Shown here: one piece after another, positions 41,907-51,820 of the stretch
How the letters are laid out: the number at the start of each line of letters is the position of its first letter
How positions within the stretch are numbered: the stretch's first letter is position 1
Assembly: GCF_002218045.2 (NCBI RefSeq)
Contig: NZ_AP018686.1
Location: forward strand, 1,054,001-1,118,000
Reading direction: 5' to 3'
DNA length: 64,000 nt
From: Vibrio rumoiensis
GTDB lineage: Bacteria; Pseudomonadota; Gammaproteobacteria; Enterobacterales; Vibrionaceae
Program-made: the position numbers and the translations under genes
The notes under the pieces: model-generated
Seen by the model: only the letters and a program-made list of their open reading frames with translations
Told to the model about the DNA's origin: nothing
The model's database searches: none

Positions 41907-44786
41907 ATGACAAATCTAATCAATGACTTATGTAACAGCCAAGAGTTCATCGGCCGCCACAACGGGCCAAATGCCAACGATCAACAAGCGATGCTCGACA
42001 TCATTAACTCATTAAGTGATAGCCAAGCTGAATCATTGGATCAGTTAATCGCGCAAACCGTTCCTGCTAACATTCGTTTAGCCGCGCCAATGAACTTAGA
42101 TGCGCCAATGAGCGAAGCCGATATGCTGACGAAGATGAAAGGCATCGCACAACTGAACAAAGTGCAGCGTACTTTTATCGGCCAAGGCTACTACAACACC
42201 TTCACGCCAAACGTCATCCTACGTAACGTATTAGAAAACCCAGGTTGGTACACCGCTTATACGCCTTATCAGCCAGAAATTTCTCAAGGTCGTTTGGAGT
42301 CTCTACTCAACTACCAACAAATGGTGATCGACCTAACGGGCATGGATATCGCCAACGCCTCTTTACTTGATGAAGCGACCGCCGCTGGTGAAGCGCTGAC
42401 TCTATGTAAGCGTGCAGGAAAAAGCAAAAGCAACGTATTCTTTGTCGCCGATGATGTGCATCCACAAACGATCGAAGTGGTTAAAACCCGCGCAGAATTT
42501 ATTGGCTTTGAAGTGATGATTGGCAATGTCGATAGCCTACCTCAACAAGACGTGTTTGGCGCTCTATTACAATACCCAAGCACGACTGGCGAAGTGCGTG
42601 ATTTATCCGACATCATCGCGGCGGCGCAAGCTAACAAAACCTTAGTCACGGTTGCTACGGATTTACTGGCTTCTACCCTATTAAAACCTGCCGGTGAAAT
42701 GGGTGCAGATGTGGTGATCGGTAGCGCGCAACGTTTCGGCGTACCAGTTGGATACGGCGGCCCACACGCAGCCTTCATGGCGACTCGTGAAAAACACAAA
42801 CGTACTATGCCAGGTCGCGTGATTGGTGTGTCGATTGATAGCAAAGGCAAACAAGCGCTGCGCATGGCAATGCAAACTCGTGAGCAACACATCCGCCGCG
42901 AAAAAGCGACGTCGAACATTTGTACCGCTCAAGCGCTATTAGCCAACATGGCTTCTTTCTATGCTGTGTATCACGGCGCAGAAGGCTTACGCACTATCGC
43001 TCGTCGTACCCACCACTTTACCGCGATTCTTGCGGCAGCATTACGATCAGCCGGTCATAAATTAGTACACGATACGTTCTTCGACACCATCACCGTCGAT
43101 AGCCAAGAACAAACCGAGCGTTTATATCAAGCTGCGCAACATGCGGGCATTAACCTACGTAAACTGCCTTCTCAAATTGGTATCAGCCTAGATGAAACCA
43201 CCAAAGCAGAAGACATCGAAACACTGTTTACTGTGTTCTCGGTAGAAGGCAACGTAGATACATACTCAAGCGATATTGCCGCCAACGAATTTGCGGCCAT
43301 TCCAAGCGATTGCCAACGAACTTCTCAGTTCTTAACTCACCCAGTATTCAACACGCATCGCAGCGAAACTCAAATGATGCGCTACTTGAAGAAACTGGAA
43401 AACAAAGACTTCTCATTAACGCACGGCATGATCCCGCTGGGTAGCTGCACCATGAAATTAAACGCCGCAGCTGAAATGATCCCAGTCACATGGCCGGAAT
43501 TCGGTTCTATCCACCCATTTGCGCCACTAGAGCAAGCCGCCGGTTATACCGCACTGGCTGATTCACTGAAAAAGCAATTGTGTGAAATTACCGGCTACGA
43601 TGAGTTTTCTCTACAACCTAACTCTGGCGCATCAGGCGAATATGCAGGTTTAATTGCAATTCAGCGTTACCACCAAAGCCGTGGTGAAGGCCACCGTAAT
43701 GTGTGCTTAATTCCAAGCTCTGCACACGGCACTAACCCAGCAACCGCGTCGATGGTATCGATGAAAGTTGTGGTGGTAATGTGTGATGAATACGGCAACA
43801 TCGATATGCAAGATCTGGCAGCTAAGATCGACAAACACCACAGCAACTTATCCAGCATCATGATCACCTACCCATCGACTCACGGTGTGTATGAAGAACA
43901 AGTGCAAAAAGTATGTGAAATGGTACACGCGGCTGGCGGTCAGGTTTACCTTGATGGCGCAAACATGAATGCACAAGTTGGCTTAACTAATCCGGGCGTG
44001 ATTGGCGGTGATGTTTCGCACCTTAACCTACACAAAACCTTCTGTATTCCACATGGTGGTGGCGGCCCGGGTATGGGTCCAATTGGGGTTAAATCACACC
44101 TTGCGCCATTCTTACCAGGCCACATTGAAAATGGTGTGGAAGGTAAAGACTATGCGGTGTCAGCGGCGGATCTCGGTAGCGCATCGATTCTGCCAATTTC
44201 ATGGGCTTACATCACTATGATGGGCGGCACAGGGCTAACCGAAGCCACTAAGATCGCAATTTTAAATGCCAACTACATCATGGAACGTCTACGTCCACAC
44301 TACCCAGTGCTTTACCGTGGACACAATGGCCGCGTGGCGCACGAATGTATTATCGACATTCGCCCACTAAAAGAAGCGACCGGCATCAGCGAAGAAGACA
44401 TTGCGAAGCGTTTAATGGACTACGGTTTCCACGCGCCAACCATGTCATTCCCAGTGGCGGGCACCTTGATGGTGGAACCAACGGAGTCGGAAGACAAAGC
44501 CGAGCTAGACCGCTTCTGCGATGCCATGATTGCGATTCGCCAAGAAATGGACAAAGTGCAACAAGGTGAATGGCCACTAGACAACAACCCGTTAGTCAAC
44601 GCGCCACACACCCAAGCCGACTTAATGAGTGAAACATGGGATCACCCATACACCCGTGAAGTGGCTTGCTTCCCATCGGCACAAGCGAAAGACGCTAAAT
44701 ACTGGCCAACCGTCAACCGTGTCGATAACGTCTACGGCGACCGTAATTTGATTTGCTCATGCCCGAGTATTGAGAGTTATCAGTAA
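41907..44786 (+). CDS. gcvP: Glycine dehydrogenase (decarboxylating), P protein
   Basis: A 959-residue PLP-dependent enzyme that decarboxylates glycine and loads the aminomethyl group on GcvH. The PLP Lys is at about 710 in HLNLHKTFCIPHGGGG; other signatures are FIGRHNGP near the start and SSAHGTNPATASM. The ATG at 41907 (MTNLINDLCNSQEFIGRH) suits the family length (about 950-960) and has an AGGTAGC ribosome site; the frame is open to 41793 but that part lies in repeats. Confidence 0.97.
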   Translation: MTNLINDLCNSQEFIGRHNGPNANDQQAMLDIINSLSDSQAESLDQLIAQTVPANIRLAAPMNLDAPMSEADMLTKMKGIAQLNKVQRTFIGQGYYNTFTPNVILRNVLENPGWYTAYTPYQPEISQGRLESLLNYQQMVIDLTGMDIANASLLDEATAAGEALTLCKRAGKSKSNVFFVADDVHPQTIEVVKTRAEFIGFEVMIGNVDSLPQQDVFGALLQYPSTTGEVRDLSDIIAAAQANKTLVTVATDLLASTLLKPAGEMGADVVIGSAQRFGVPVGYGGPHAAFMATREKHKRTMPGRVIGVSIDSKGKQALRMAMQTREQHIRREKATSNICTAQALLANMASFYAVYHGAEGLRTIARRTHHFTAILAAALRSAGHKLVHDTFFDTITVDSQEQTERLYQAAQHAGINLRKLPSQIGISLDETTKAEDIETLFTVFSVEGNVDTYSSDIAANEFAAIPSDCQRTSQFLTHPVFNTHRSETQMMRYLKKLENKDFSLTHGMIPLGSCTMKLNAAAEMIPVTWPEFGSIHPFAPLEQAAGYTALADSLKKQLCEITGYDEFSLQPNSGASGEYAGLIAIQRYHQSRGEGHRNVCLIPSSAHGTNPATASMVSMKVVVVMCDEYGNIDMQDLAAKIDKHHSNLSSIMITYPSTHGVYEEQVQKVCEMVHAAGGQVYLDGANMNAQVGLTNPGVIGGDVSHLNLHKTFCIPHGGGGPGMGPIGVKSHLAPFLPGHIENGVEGKDYAVSAADLGSASILPISWAYITMMGGTGLTEATKIAILNANYIMERLRPHYPVLYRGHNGRVAHECIIDIRPLKEATGISEEDIAKRLMDYGFHAPTMSFPVAGTLMVEPTESEDKAELDRFCDAMIAIRQEMDKVQQGEWPLDNNPLVNAPHTQADLMSETWDHPYTREVACFPSAQAKDAKYWPTVNRVDNVYGDRNLICSCPSIESYQ

Positions 44787-44810
44787 GGGTTAGTGAGACG
44801 TTGAAATGAG

Positions 44811-44843
44811 AAAAGCGAGTACACATGATGTGCTCGCTTTTTT
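44811..44843 (+). terminator. Terminator of gcvP
   Basis: AAAAGCGAG and CTCGCTTTT pair around a loop that also pairs partly (ACA/TGT), followed by TTTTTGTTG, 24 bp after gcvP. Confidence 0.88.
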
Positions 44844-45037
44844 GTTGGGGTTTATTTGAAGACGTTGTTCAATAACACTTACGGTACAAAGAACAAGCTC
44901 TTCCCCTTGAGCAACGCACTCACTTGGCAACGGGAGTCAATATAAGAGGAAGTTGGATGGCTTGGATCAAATGAATCTATTGGTTTTGAATACCTAAATG
45001 GGGCATCACACGATCTTAGATATCAGCATGGAAGCCG

Positions 45038-45622
45038 TCATTTAAGCATTCTAAATTGCTCTGCGGTCATTCCGTAATAAAGCTTATCGTCAAAACCTTG
45101 CTTTAGTTTGTAGTAGGCACTTTGGCAGCCTTCACGCTGGTAGCCACACTTTTCTAGTGTTTTATAGGAGCCAATATTAGCAGCATAACAATCTGCGCTG
45201 ATTTTATGTGCCTTCAACTGTTCAAATCCAATTTCGGTCATCAATCGACACGCACTGGTCGCAATACCTTGTTGCCAAGCATGTACTGGTAATTGATAGC
45301 CGATTTCAAAATTCCCCTCTAAAAACATGACTTGAGTAACGGCTGTCATTCCCATGTATTGCCCATTTTGATCACGGATGACAAAGGTAGGATTGGCTGG
45401 CCAAATACGCTTCTCAATTGCCTGGGTTACCTCATCAATAATCGGAGCAAAGAAAGCTTGAAAAAGGCTGTCGTCAGCGGGAGCGAAATAGAGATATTGA
45501 TTTACTTGTTCATCATTAAGCATGTTGATGATATCCGCCAAATCTTGTTGGCGAATGAATTGAATAGACAGTGTGCCATGGAAAGGAATCGGCTCGCCTT
45601 GTTTCAATTTAGAATATGTCAT
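45038..45622 (-). CDS. GNAT-family N-acetyltransferase (RimJ/RimL-like)
   Basis: A 194-residue acetyltransferase. The acetyl-CoA region is QGIATSACRLMTEIGFEQL (about 120-138), with SYKTLEKCGYQREG near the C-terminus, typical of the RimJ/RimL group. It stands alone; the substrate is unknown. Confidence 0.85.
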   Translation of the reverse strand: MTYSKLKQGEPIPFHGTLSIQFIRQQDLADIINMLNDEQVNQYLYFAPADDSLFQAFFAPIIDEVTQAIEKRIWPANPTFVIRDQNGQYMGMTAVTQVMFLEGNFEIGYQLPVHAWQQGIATSACRLMTEIGFEQLKAHKISADCYAANIGSYKTLEKCGYQREGCQSAYYKLKQGFDDKLYYGMTAEQFRMLK

Positions 45623-45714
45623 GTATATAGCCTCATTTAATTTTCAACTAGGTTAATCGAAACCATGCACAATCAATTGGATTTTTGCGACAAATATTGA
45701 ATGACTCGCTGTTC

Positions 45715-46578
45715 TTATTCAAAGTCTCCATAAATATCTATCGTGAGATCGCGCTGCTGTAGATAACCAGAAGGCGTGCAATCAAGCTGCTTTTTTAATT
45801 CTCGAATCAAATGAGATTGGTCATAAAACCCAAACCGTTGTGAAAACGAAGTCCAATCAAACTCTTGATCTTGGGCATAAAGCGCTAAGATCATGTGTTC
45901 TAACTTCATCATTTGTTGGTATTTTTTTACACTTAATCCCATCACTTGTTTAAAAGCCCGCTCTAATGTTCGCCTTGAACACGCACAATGTTGGGCAAGT
46001 TGCTCAATTTCCATATCCGTATTGAGCTCGCCTTTAATTAACTTATCAGGCGCAAATGATTGTTGTTGAGAGGCTTCGACTCCAAGAGTGATCGCTTGCA
46101 CCATGTTAAAAGCTTTGTCTTTCGGCTTAAGCTCTAACTGAGCGAAATATTGAAGTAGAATATCAATAAGCTGTAGTTGCGAGGTGCATTGCCATAACGA
46201 ATCTTGAAACTTGGCATCAAATAATGTTTCTAACCAATCAAACCACTCACATTGGTTAATTTTTCCAATACTCTTTTGATGTAATAAATATAACCCTTCA
46301 GGGCGAAAGGTAATACCGATGCGCTTTAACGGAGGTGTATCTTCTAACAACAGTAATTCATCACTGATCGTGAGTAGATGACTCCCCCTGCCAATAAATG
46401 GCTGATGGCCGTTTTGATAACAATATTGTTGATCACGCGGAGTAAAAAGTAGATGAGCCCTTGGGTTGGGAATAAGGCGCGGCCATTTATCAAGCTTATC
46501 ATCATGCTCAAGCTCTAAATACCAAACTTGGTGAATAAGCCATTCAAAGCCTGACAATGATTGTTTCCAAGTGATCAT
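45715..46578 (-). CDS. AraC-family regulator
   Basis: A 287-residue regulator with an N-terminal ligand-binding part of the DUF6597 type and a C-terminal AraC HTH (QLAQHCACSRRTLERAFKQV, about 195-214; FGFYDQSHLIRELKKQLDCT, about 252-271). It is close to a YjdM-like gene (122 bp) but no target can be assigned. Confidence 0.87.
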   Translation of the reverse strand: MITWKQSLSGFEWLIHQVWYLELEHDDKLDKWPRLIPNPRAHLLFTPRDQQYCYQNGHQPFIGRGSHLLTISDELLLLEDTPPLKRIGITFRPEGLYLLHQKSIGKINQCEWFDWLETLFDAKFQDSLWQCTSQLQLIDILLQYFAQLELKPKDKAFNMVQAITLGVEASQQQSFAPDKLIKGELNTDMEIEQLAQHCACSRRTLERAFKQVMGLSVKKYQQMMKLEHMILALYAQDQEFDWTSFSQRFGFYDQSHLIRELKKQLDCTPSGYLQQRDLTIDIYGDFE

Positions 46579-46700
46579 GAACGTTCTCGGTTACAGATGA
46601 TAAAAGTAAAGCTCATTAATTTCTGCATTGATATTAAAAGCCGAAACAGCCGTAATTCAACTCAACGACCTGATTTACGTTTAGAAATACAAACGTAGCA

Positions 46701-47033
46701 TCAAGCCTTCTTCACATACTTACCTGACACCAGCATCTCGCCGACGCCTTGTAGCTTACAATCTAGCTCGTGATCTTTGCCTTCAATAATGCGGCGTATT
46801 ATCCCTTTGGTGCCAATCTTTAGTACTTGAGAGGTGCCGGTAACTTTCAGGTCCTTAATCAAAGTGATTTTATCGCCCTCTGCGAGTAAAGTTCCGTTGG
46901 CATCCTTAACCGTAAAGGCATTGTCTAATTCTTCTTGCGGGTTCCATTCATAAGCGCATTCTGGGCAAATCAAATGGTTCTGATCTTGGTAAACATAGCC
47001 AGACTGGCAATTTGGGCAAGCAGGTAATGACAT
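46701..47033 (-). CDS. YjdM/PhnA-type zinc-ribbon protein
   Basis: A 110-residue protein with an N-terminal zinc ribbon (CPNCQSG...CPECAYEW, about 6-27) and the SH3-like YjdM domain (VKDANGTLLAEGDKITLIKD). It is called PhnA/YjdM though not linked to phosphonate use. The function is unknown. It is 45 bp from the LysR gene that follows on the same strand. Confidence 0.93.
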   Translation of the reverse strand: MSLPACPNCQSGYVYQDQNHLICPECAYEWNPQEELDNAFTVKDANGTLLAEGDKITLIKDLKVTGTSQVLKIGTKGIIRRIIEGKDHELDCKLQGVGEMLVSGKYVKKA

Positions 47034-47078
47034 AATGATTTTCTCTGTGTGTGGCGAATTGAGTGATAATAATCGCTA

Positions 47079-47981
47079 TTACGATAATTGTGAAAACTGT
47101 TGCTGAAAATGTTTGAGCAACGCTTGTAACCGCTTCGGTTGATAACGGTCTTTATGATAAATCACCGAAAGACTGACATTGGGAATTTTCCACTCTGGCA
47201 TCACTTCCACCAGTTTGGCTTGTTCGATCTCGGCTTGGCAATACAGCTTAGGAACACGGATTAAACCACAACCGGCTAAAGCAGCATTAACCAGCGAACG
47301 GCCATTTTTACATTCAAATTGGCCTGAAACCGTCACATCGATATCTTCAATCGGCTTAGTTAAAGATTGGTAGTGCCACTTCTTCACACTACCCGTTAAG
47401 CAATTATGCGAGAGTAGATCTTTCGGATGGTTTAGTGCTGCGCGGTTGTGATTGAGATACTCTGGGCTGGCTAACGTCACCATTTCTAAGCTCAATAATT
47501 GACGGCCAATAAACCCGGCATCTTCAAGCTCGCCCATGCGAATCGCAACATCAAAATCATCTTTTATGAGATCAATTCGGTGGCTACTAAAATCCATGTT
47601 AACCGTGATATCAGGATATTGGCGCATAAATTTTGCCACCATTGGCGCAATGATATCTTCCCCTAAATGCCCACCGACACAGTTTAGGTTAATGTGGCCA
47701 CGCATTTGGTCAACATCATCCACGGCCGCATGAATGGCTTGTTCAATCCCCGAAAGATGATTTTGGCATTGGTTGAAGAACAGCTCCCCCGCATCGGTCA
47801 ATTTTAATGTGCGAGTGGTTCGAATCAGCAAGGTCACACCCATTTGCTTTTCTAATTGAGTGATTTGTTTCGACACATGTGAGCGAGACACCTCAAGCGC
47901 TTCAGCGGCTTTGGTAAAACTGCCCAATTCTCCGATCAATACGAAGGTTCGGACATCACCCAAGTTGATTTGATTTAGCAT
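47079..47981 (-). CDS. LysR-family regulator
   Basis: A 300-residue LysR-type regulator of the AaeR/DsdC-like group, with HTH LGDVRTFVLIGELGSFTKAA (about 6-25) and SRSHVSKQITQLE, followed by an effector domain. The ATG at 47981 (MLNQINLGDV) is family-like. It is divergent from an SDR gene, and a perfect 18-bp palindrome lies just before its start (47997-48014), so it probably controls itself and the SDR gene. Confidence 0.9.
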   Translation of the reverse strand: MLNQINLGDVRTFVLIGELGSFTKAAEALEVSRSHVSKQITQLEKQMGVTLLIRTTRTLKLTDAGELFFNQCQNHLSGIEQAIHAAVDDVDQMRGHINLNCVGGHLGEDIIAPMVAKFMRQYPDITVNMDFSSHRIDLIKDDFDVAIRMGELEDAGFIGRQLLSLEMVTLASPEYLNHNRAALNHPKDLLSHNCLTGSVKKWHYQSLTKPIEDIDVTVSGQFECKNGRSLVNAALAGCGLIRVPKLYCQAEIEQAKLVEVMPEWKIPNVSLSVIYHKDRYQPKRLQALLKHFQQQFSQLS

Positions 47982-47996
47982 GAGAATCACTTCTAT

Positions 47997-48014
47997 TGTT
48001 TCTATATAGAAACA
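47997..48014. promoter_or_regulatory. Perfect 18-bp palindrome between LysR and SDR genes
   Basis: TGTTTCTATATAGAAACA reads identically on both strands. It begins 16 bp upstream of the LysR start and 104 bp before the SDR start; the T-N11-A core is the LysR box type. It is a strong operator candidate. Confidence 0.7.
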
Positions 48015-48117
48015 GTATTTCAACTTAAGCCGTATATATCAACAGTAAGCTTGCTCTTATAATTCTCGCCATCAAATGAACACCAATTAAAAACAGAATT
48101 AAATCAGGATAAAAAAT

Positions 48118-48837
48118 ATGAAAAAGCTTATCGTCATTACAGGTGCAAGTTCAGGTATCGGTGAAGCCATCGCCCGTCAATTCAGTGCATTAGGTCACCC
48201 ATTATTGTTGTTAGCTCGTCGTATTGAACGTTTAGAGGCGTTAAATTTACCCAATACGTTATGCGCGAAAGTCGATGTCAGTGATGAACAAAGCTTTATC
48301 GATGCGATTGCTAAAGCGGAAGCACAATATGGCCCAGTCGATGGTTTAGTCAATAACGCGGGTAGCATGTTACTTGGGCAACTAGACACACAAGAATCAA
48401 GCGAATGGAAAACCATGTTTGATGTCAACGTGATTGGTTTAATGAACGGCATGAAAGCGGTGTTAGGGCCAATGAAATCACGCCAAACCGGCACGATCAT
48501 TAACATCAGCTCTGTGGCTGGCCGCAAGACATTTGGCAACCACGCCGCCTATTGCGGAACAAAATTTGCAGTACATGCGATTTCTGAAAATGTTCGTGAA
48601 GAAGTGGCCGATTCCAATGTGCGCGTAACCACTATTGCACCGGGCGCAGTCGATACTGAGTTGTTGTCGCACACTTCATCCAACGACATCAAACAAGGCT
48701 ATAAAGAATGGACCGCCAGCATGGGCGGCGCGTTAGTCGCAGAAGATATCGCTCGAAGCGTAGTCTTTGCTTACCAACAACCTCAAGGCGTGTGCATTCG
48801 TGAAATTGTCGTCGCGGCGACAAGACAAACGATGTAA
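48118..48837 (+). CDS. Short-chain dehydrogenase/reductase
   Basis: A 239-residue classical SDR. It shows TGASSGIGEAIA (7-18), NNAG, catalytic Ser in INISSVAGRK and YCGTK (about 145-149). The ATG follows AGGATAAAAAAT. It is the probable target of the divergent LysR regulator. The substrate is unknown; the enzyme resembles NADP-dependent reductases of the YdfG/short-chain alcohol branch. Confidence 0.9.
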   Translation: MKKLIVITGASSGIGEAIARQFSALGHPLLLLARRIERLEALNLPNTLCAKVDVSDEQSFIDAIAKAEAQYGPVDGLVNNAGSMLLGQLDTQESSEWKTMFDVNVIGLMNGMKAVLGPMKSRQTGTIINISSVAGRKTFGNHAAYCGTKFAVHAISENVREEVADSNVRVTTIAPGAVDTELLSHTSSNDIKQGYKEWTASMGGALVAEDIARSVVFAYQQPQGVCIREIVVAATRQTM

Positions 48838-48858
48838 ACAATCATCTTATAAACAACA

Positions 48859-48893
48859 ATGAGGCTGACTACTATTCAATCAGTCAGCCTCAT
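48859..48893. terminator. Bidirectional terminator between SDR and PTS EIIBC genes
   Basis: ATGAGGCTGACT and AGTCAGCCTCAT pair exactly around an 11-nt loop, followed by ATTATTTCTTT. It lies between the two convergent genes. Confidence 0.82.
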
Positions 48894-48913
48894 ATTATTT
48901 CTTTGACGTTGTA

Positions 48914-50350
48914 TTATTTATTATCGATACGTACAAAGATGACCGTTAAAGCAAAAGATAAAACAAAGACGCCACAAATCCCAAATACGGCTTGGATAAA
49001 GTTCTGTGTACCGCCGGCTAAGTAGGCTGGCAAGCTAAAGATTGAAGATAAAATATAACTGGTTAAGTGGGTATCAATCGTAACGGAAATAGCACCAAAC
49101 ACCCCCGCTGCAAGACTCGCCATAAATAGCGCTTTTGTATACTTAGTTAAAACACCAAATAGCGCTGGCTCTGTGATACCTAAAATAGCAGTAATGCCAG
49201 ACCCCATCGTGATAGAAGATTGTTCTTTAGAGGCGGTTTTACGTTGTTTATACCACACCGCCATCGTTGCACCAGCAATCGCAATATTGCCTAAACACAT
49301 GATCGGCATCAGTAGGTCTTTACCATACAGCGCAAAGTTATTGAGACTGATTGGCGTCATACTATGGTGAATACCAAATACAATCGTAATTGGTCGAGTT
49401 AAGCCAAACACAAAGCCAGTTAACGTTGGTGAGATTTCTAATAAAGAGCTTACCACCCACCCAGCGCCATTACTTAACCACATACCAGCAGGAGCGACTA
49501 GAGATAGCACAATCGTTGAGGTGACAGTAAAGGCAATTAATGGTGTAAATACTGGTTTAGCAGAAGCTGGTACAAATTTATCGACCATAGGTGTGATCTT
49601 AGATAGTACCCACACCGCTAAAATAGCGGGAACAATCGCTCCACCATAGTTTAACAATTCGATTGGAACAACGCCGAAAACGGAAAGCTCTGGGCTATTA
49701 CCTGCCGCAGAGAGTTGCGCTGCTTTTTCAAGCAATTTTGGCGACATCATGGCAGCCGCCACCGCTAAAGCAATGTATTCATTTACTCGGAAAACTTTGG
49801 CCGCTGAAAATGAAACCAACATAGGCAAAAAGAAAAATACAGCAACAGAGATAGATCTAAAAAAGAATACCGTATCCGAACTCTCTGAAATCACATTGGT
49901 TGCAATTAAACCAGAAAGAAGACCCATCAACATCCCAGCGCCAGCGATAGCCGGAACAACGGGTCCAAAGATCCCTGCCACAATACGCATGGCATTTTGG
50001 AATAGTTTGCCTTTCTCTTGTTCAATATTAGAGTCGGAGGAATTATCCGCAGCGCTATTAACTCCAGAAAGCGCGTTGTACCATTGCTCAACTTCCACAC
50101 CAATAACGACTTGGGTTTGTCCTTGGGCCAGAACAACCCCTTTTACGCCTTTGATACTTTCAATTTTTTCTTTATCGACAAGCGATTCATTCACTAATTT
50201 AAATCGAAGGCGAGTCATACAATGAGTGATATTTACGATATTCTCATTACCACCAACGGCGGTAATAAGCAGCTGTAAGTTTGAATCAAAAGTATTAGGT
50301 TGTGTAAAGGAAGCATCCGTGGCAGCTACATTTTTCTCTGTCAGTTCCAT
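48914..50350 (-). CDS. PTS EIIBC permease of the glucose/glucoside superfamily
   Basis: A 478-residue sugar PTS transporter: EIIB at the N-terminus with active Cys44 in NITHCMTRLRFKL, then EIIC with about ten membrane segments (FGPVVPAIAGAGMLMGLLSG, SIVLSLVAPAGMWL, GITEPALFGVLTKYTKAL). No EIIA domain is present, so it must use the general EIIA (Crr). It is divergent from a RspA/mannonate-dehydratase-like gene, with a CRP-like site and an inverted repeat in between. The sugar is unknown. Relatives transport trehalose, beta-glucosides, sucrose or N-acetylmuramate. Confidence 0.9.
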   Translation of the reverse strand: MELTEKNVAATDASFTQPNTFDSNLQLLITAVGGNENIVNITHCMTRLRFKLVNESLVDKEKIESIKGVKGVVLAQGQTQVVIGVEVEQWYNALSGVNSAADNSSDSNIEQEKGKLFQNAMRIVAGIFGPVVPAIAGAGMLMGLLSGLIATNVISESSDTVFFFRSISVAVFFFLPMLVSFSAAKVFRVNEYIALAVAAAMMSPKLLEKAAQLSAAGNSPELSVFGVVPIELLNYGGAIVPAILAVWVLSKITPMVDKFVPASAKPVFTPLIAFTVTSTIVLSLVAPAGMWLSNGAGWVVSSLLEISPTLTGFVFGLTRPITIVFGIHHSMTPISLNNFALYGKDLLMPIMCLGNIAIAGATMAVWYKQRKTASKEQSSITMGSGITAILGITEPALFGVLTKYTKALFMASLAAGVFGAISVTIDTHLTSYILSSIFSLPAYLAGGTQNFIQAVFGICGVFVLSFALTVIFVRIDNK

Positions 50351-50428
50351 TATTGTGTCCTATAGATTTTTATCGTTATTTATGCCATTCATCTTATCGG
50401 GTAGCGCTATTTATCCAATCGCAAAAAA

Positions 50429-50444
50429 GGTGATAAAACTCACA
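50429..50444. promoter_or_regulatory. CRP-like site upstream of PTS EIIBC gene
   Basis: GGTGATAAAACTCACA matches TGTGAnnnnnnTCACA with one change. The centre is about 86 bp from the EIIBC start and 170 bp from the RspA-like start, so cAMP-CRP control is likely. Confidence 0.65.
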
Positions 50445-50482
50445 TTAACCATGCCTAAATAAATAATTTCGGTTATTTTTCC

Positions 50483-50531
50483 TAATTGGTTCGTTTTTAT
50501 TAGCAAATAATTATTAAGAACGAACCAGTTA
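50483..50531. promoter_or_regulatory. Long-spaced inverted repeat, candidate GntR operator
   Basis: TAATTGGTTCGTT (50483-50495) and AACGAACCAGTTA (50519-50531) are near-exact reverse complements with a 23-bp spacer. It sits between the divergent PTS and RspA-like genes. The nearby GntR gene is the natural candidate binder, but that link is inferred. Confidence 0.5.
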
Positions 50532-50606
50532 AATTTATACCTAATTAAACGCTTGAAATTTAATTTTTTTAACGGTTATAGTAAGAAAAACCCAGCTTAT
50601 CCAGAG

Positions 50607-51815
50607 ATGATAAAAGTGAATAAAAATATAATTTCAAACATTGAGTGCATTATTACTAAACCCGATAGACACAATCTCATCACCGTCATTGTTGAAGTCG
50701 AATCTGGCACTATTGGGTATGGCTGTGCAACCTTTCAACAACGGCCATTAGCAGTGAAAACTATGGTGGACGAATATATAAAACCACTCTTAATTGGTAA
50801 AGATGCCAATAATATTGAAGATCTTTGGCAAATGATGATGGTTAATTCATATTGGCGTAATGGCCCGGTCATCAACAATGCGATTTCAGGCGTTGATATG
50901 GCGCTTTGGGATATCAAATCAAAGCAAGCGAAAATGCCATTGCATCAGCTGTTTGGTGGCAAATCGAGAGACGCGATCCAAGTCTACACGCACGCGACTA
51001 GCGATACGATGGATGGTTTGTTTGAGCAAGTCGATCGCTATCTTGAGCAAGGGTATAAACATATTCGTTGCCAGTTAGGTTTTTATGGTGGAGTACCAGA
51101 AAATATCCATACCCCAGAGAACCCAACGGAAGGTTCTTTCTACGATCAAGACCAATACATCGATAACACTCTGGAAATGTTCAAACAATTGCGTGCTAAA
51201 TACGGTAACGCTTTCCATATACTCCATGATGTTCATGAAAGATTATTTCCGAACCAAGCCACTCAATTTGCTAAAGCCGTCGAACAATACACCCCATACT
51301 TTATCGAAGATATTTTGCCACCGAATCAAACTGAATGGCTAGATAACATTCGCAGCCAATCCTCGGTATCTCTAGCGCTAGGTGAATTATTCAATAACCC
51401 AGAAGAGTGGAAAGCTTTAATTATTAACCGACGTGTAGATTTTATCCGCTGTCATGTTTCTCAAATTGGAGGGATCACTCCCGCACTAAAACTTGGGCAT
51501 CTATGTGCGACTTTTGGCGTTAGAGTTGCGTGGCATTGCCCGCCTGATATGACGCCTATCGGTGCTGCCGTGAATACTCACCTCAATGTACATTTGCATA
51601 ATGCCGCCATTCAAGAGCATGTGGAATATAAACCAAACACCATGCGAGTCTTTCCAAACGCCGCTGAGCCGAAAAATGGCTTTTTATATGCTTCTGAAAA
51701 TGATGGTATTGGTGTGGAAATGGACATTGCCGCTGCAAAAGATTTTCCTGTCGAATACCGACCTCATGAATGGACACAAAGTCGTCTACCCGATGGCAGT
51801 ATCCATACCCCATAA
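50607..51815 (+). CDS. Mannonate dehydratase/RspA-like enolase-superfamily enzyme
   Basis: A 402-residue sugar-acid dehydratase-like enzyme. The metal ligands of the D-mannonate dehydratase subgroup are visible at Asp208 (LHDVHERL), Glu234 (FIEDILPP) and Glu260 (LGELFNN), with general base candidates His210 and His310 (AWHCPPDM). All three ligands sit at a constant offset of two from those recalled for characterised ManD. RspA-type members have low activity, so the substrate is uncertain. The ATG at 50607 fits the family start; a TTG opens the frame at 50553. Being divergent from a PTS gene, it may handle a sugar acid derived from the same sugar (inference). Confidence 0.9.
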   Translation: MIKVNKNIISNIECIITKPDRHNLITVIVEVESGTIGYGCATFQQRPLAVKTMVDEYIKPLLIGKDANNIEDLWQMMMVNSYWRNGPVINNAISGVDMALWDIKSKQAKMPLHQLFGGKSRDAIQVYTHATSDTMDGLFEQVDRYLEQGYKHIRCQLGFYGGVPENIHTPENPTEGSFYDQDQYIDNTLEMFKQLRAKYGNAFHILHDVHERLFPNQATQFAKAVEQYTPYFIEDILPPNQTEWLDNIRSQSSVSLALGELFNNPEEWKALIINRRVDFIRCHVSQIGGITPALKLGHLCATFGVRVAWHCPPDMTPIGAAVNTHLNVHLHNAAIQEHVEYKPNTMRVFPNAAEPKNGFLYASENDGIGVEMDIAAAKDFPVEYRPHEWTQSRLPDGSIHTP

Positions 51816-51820
51816 ACCCA

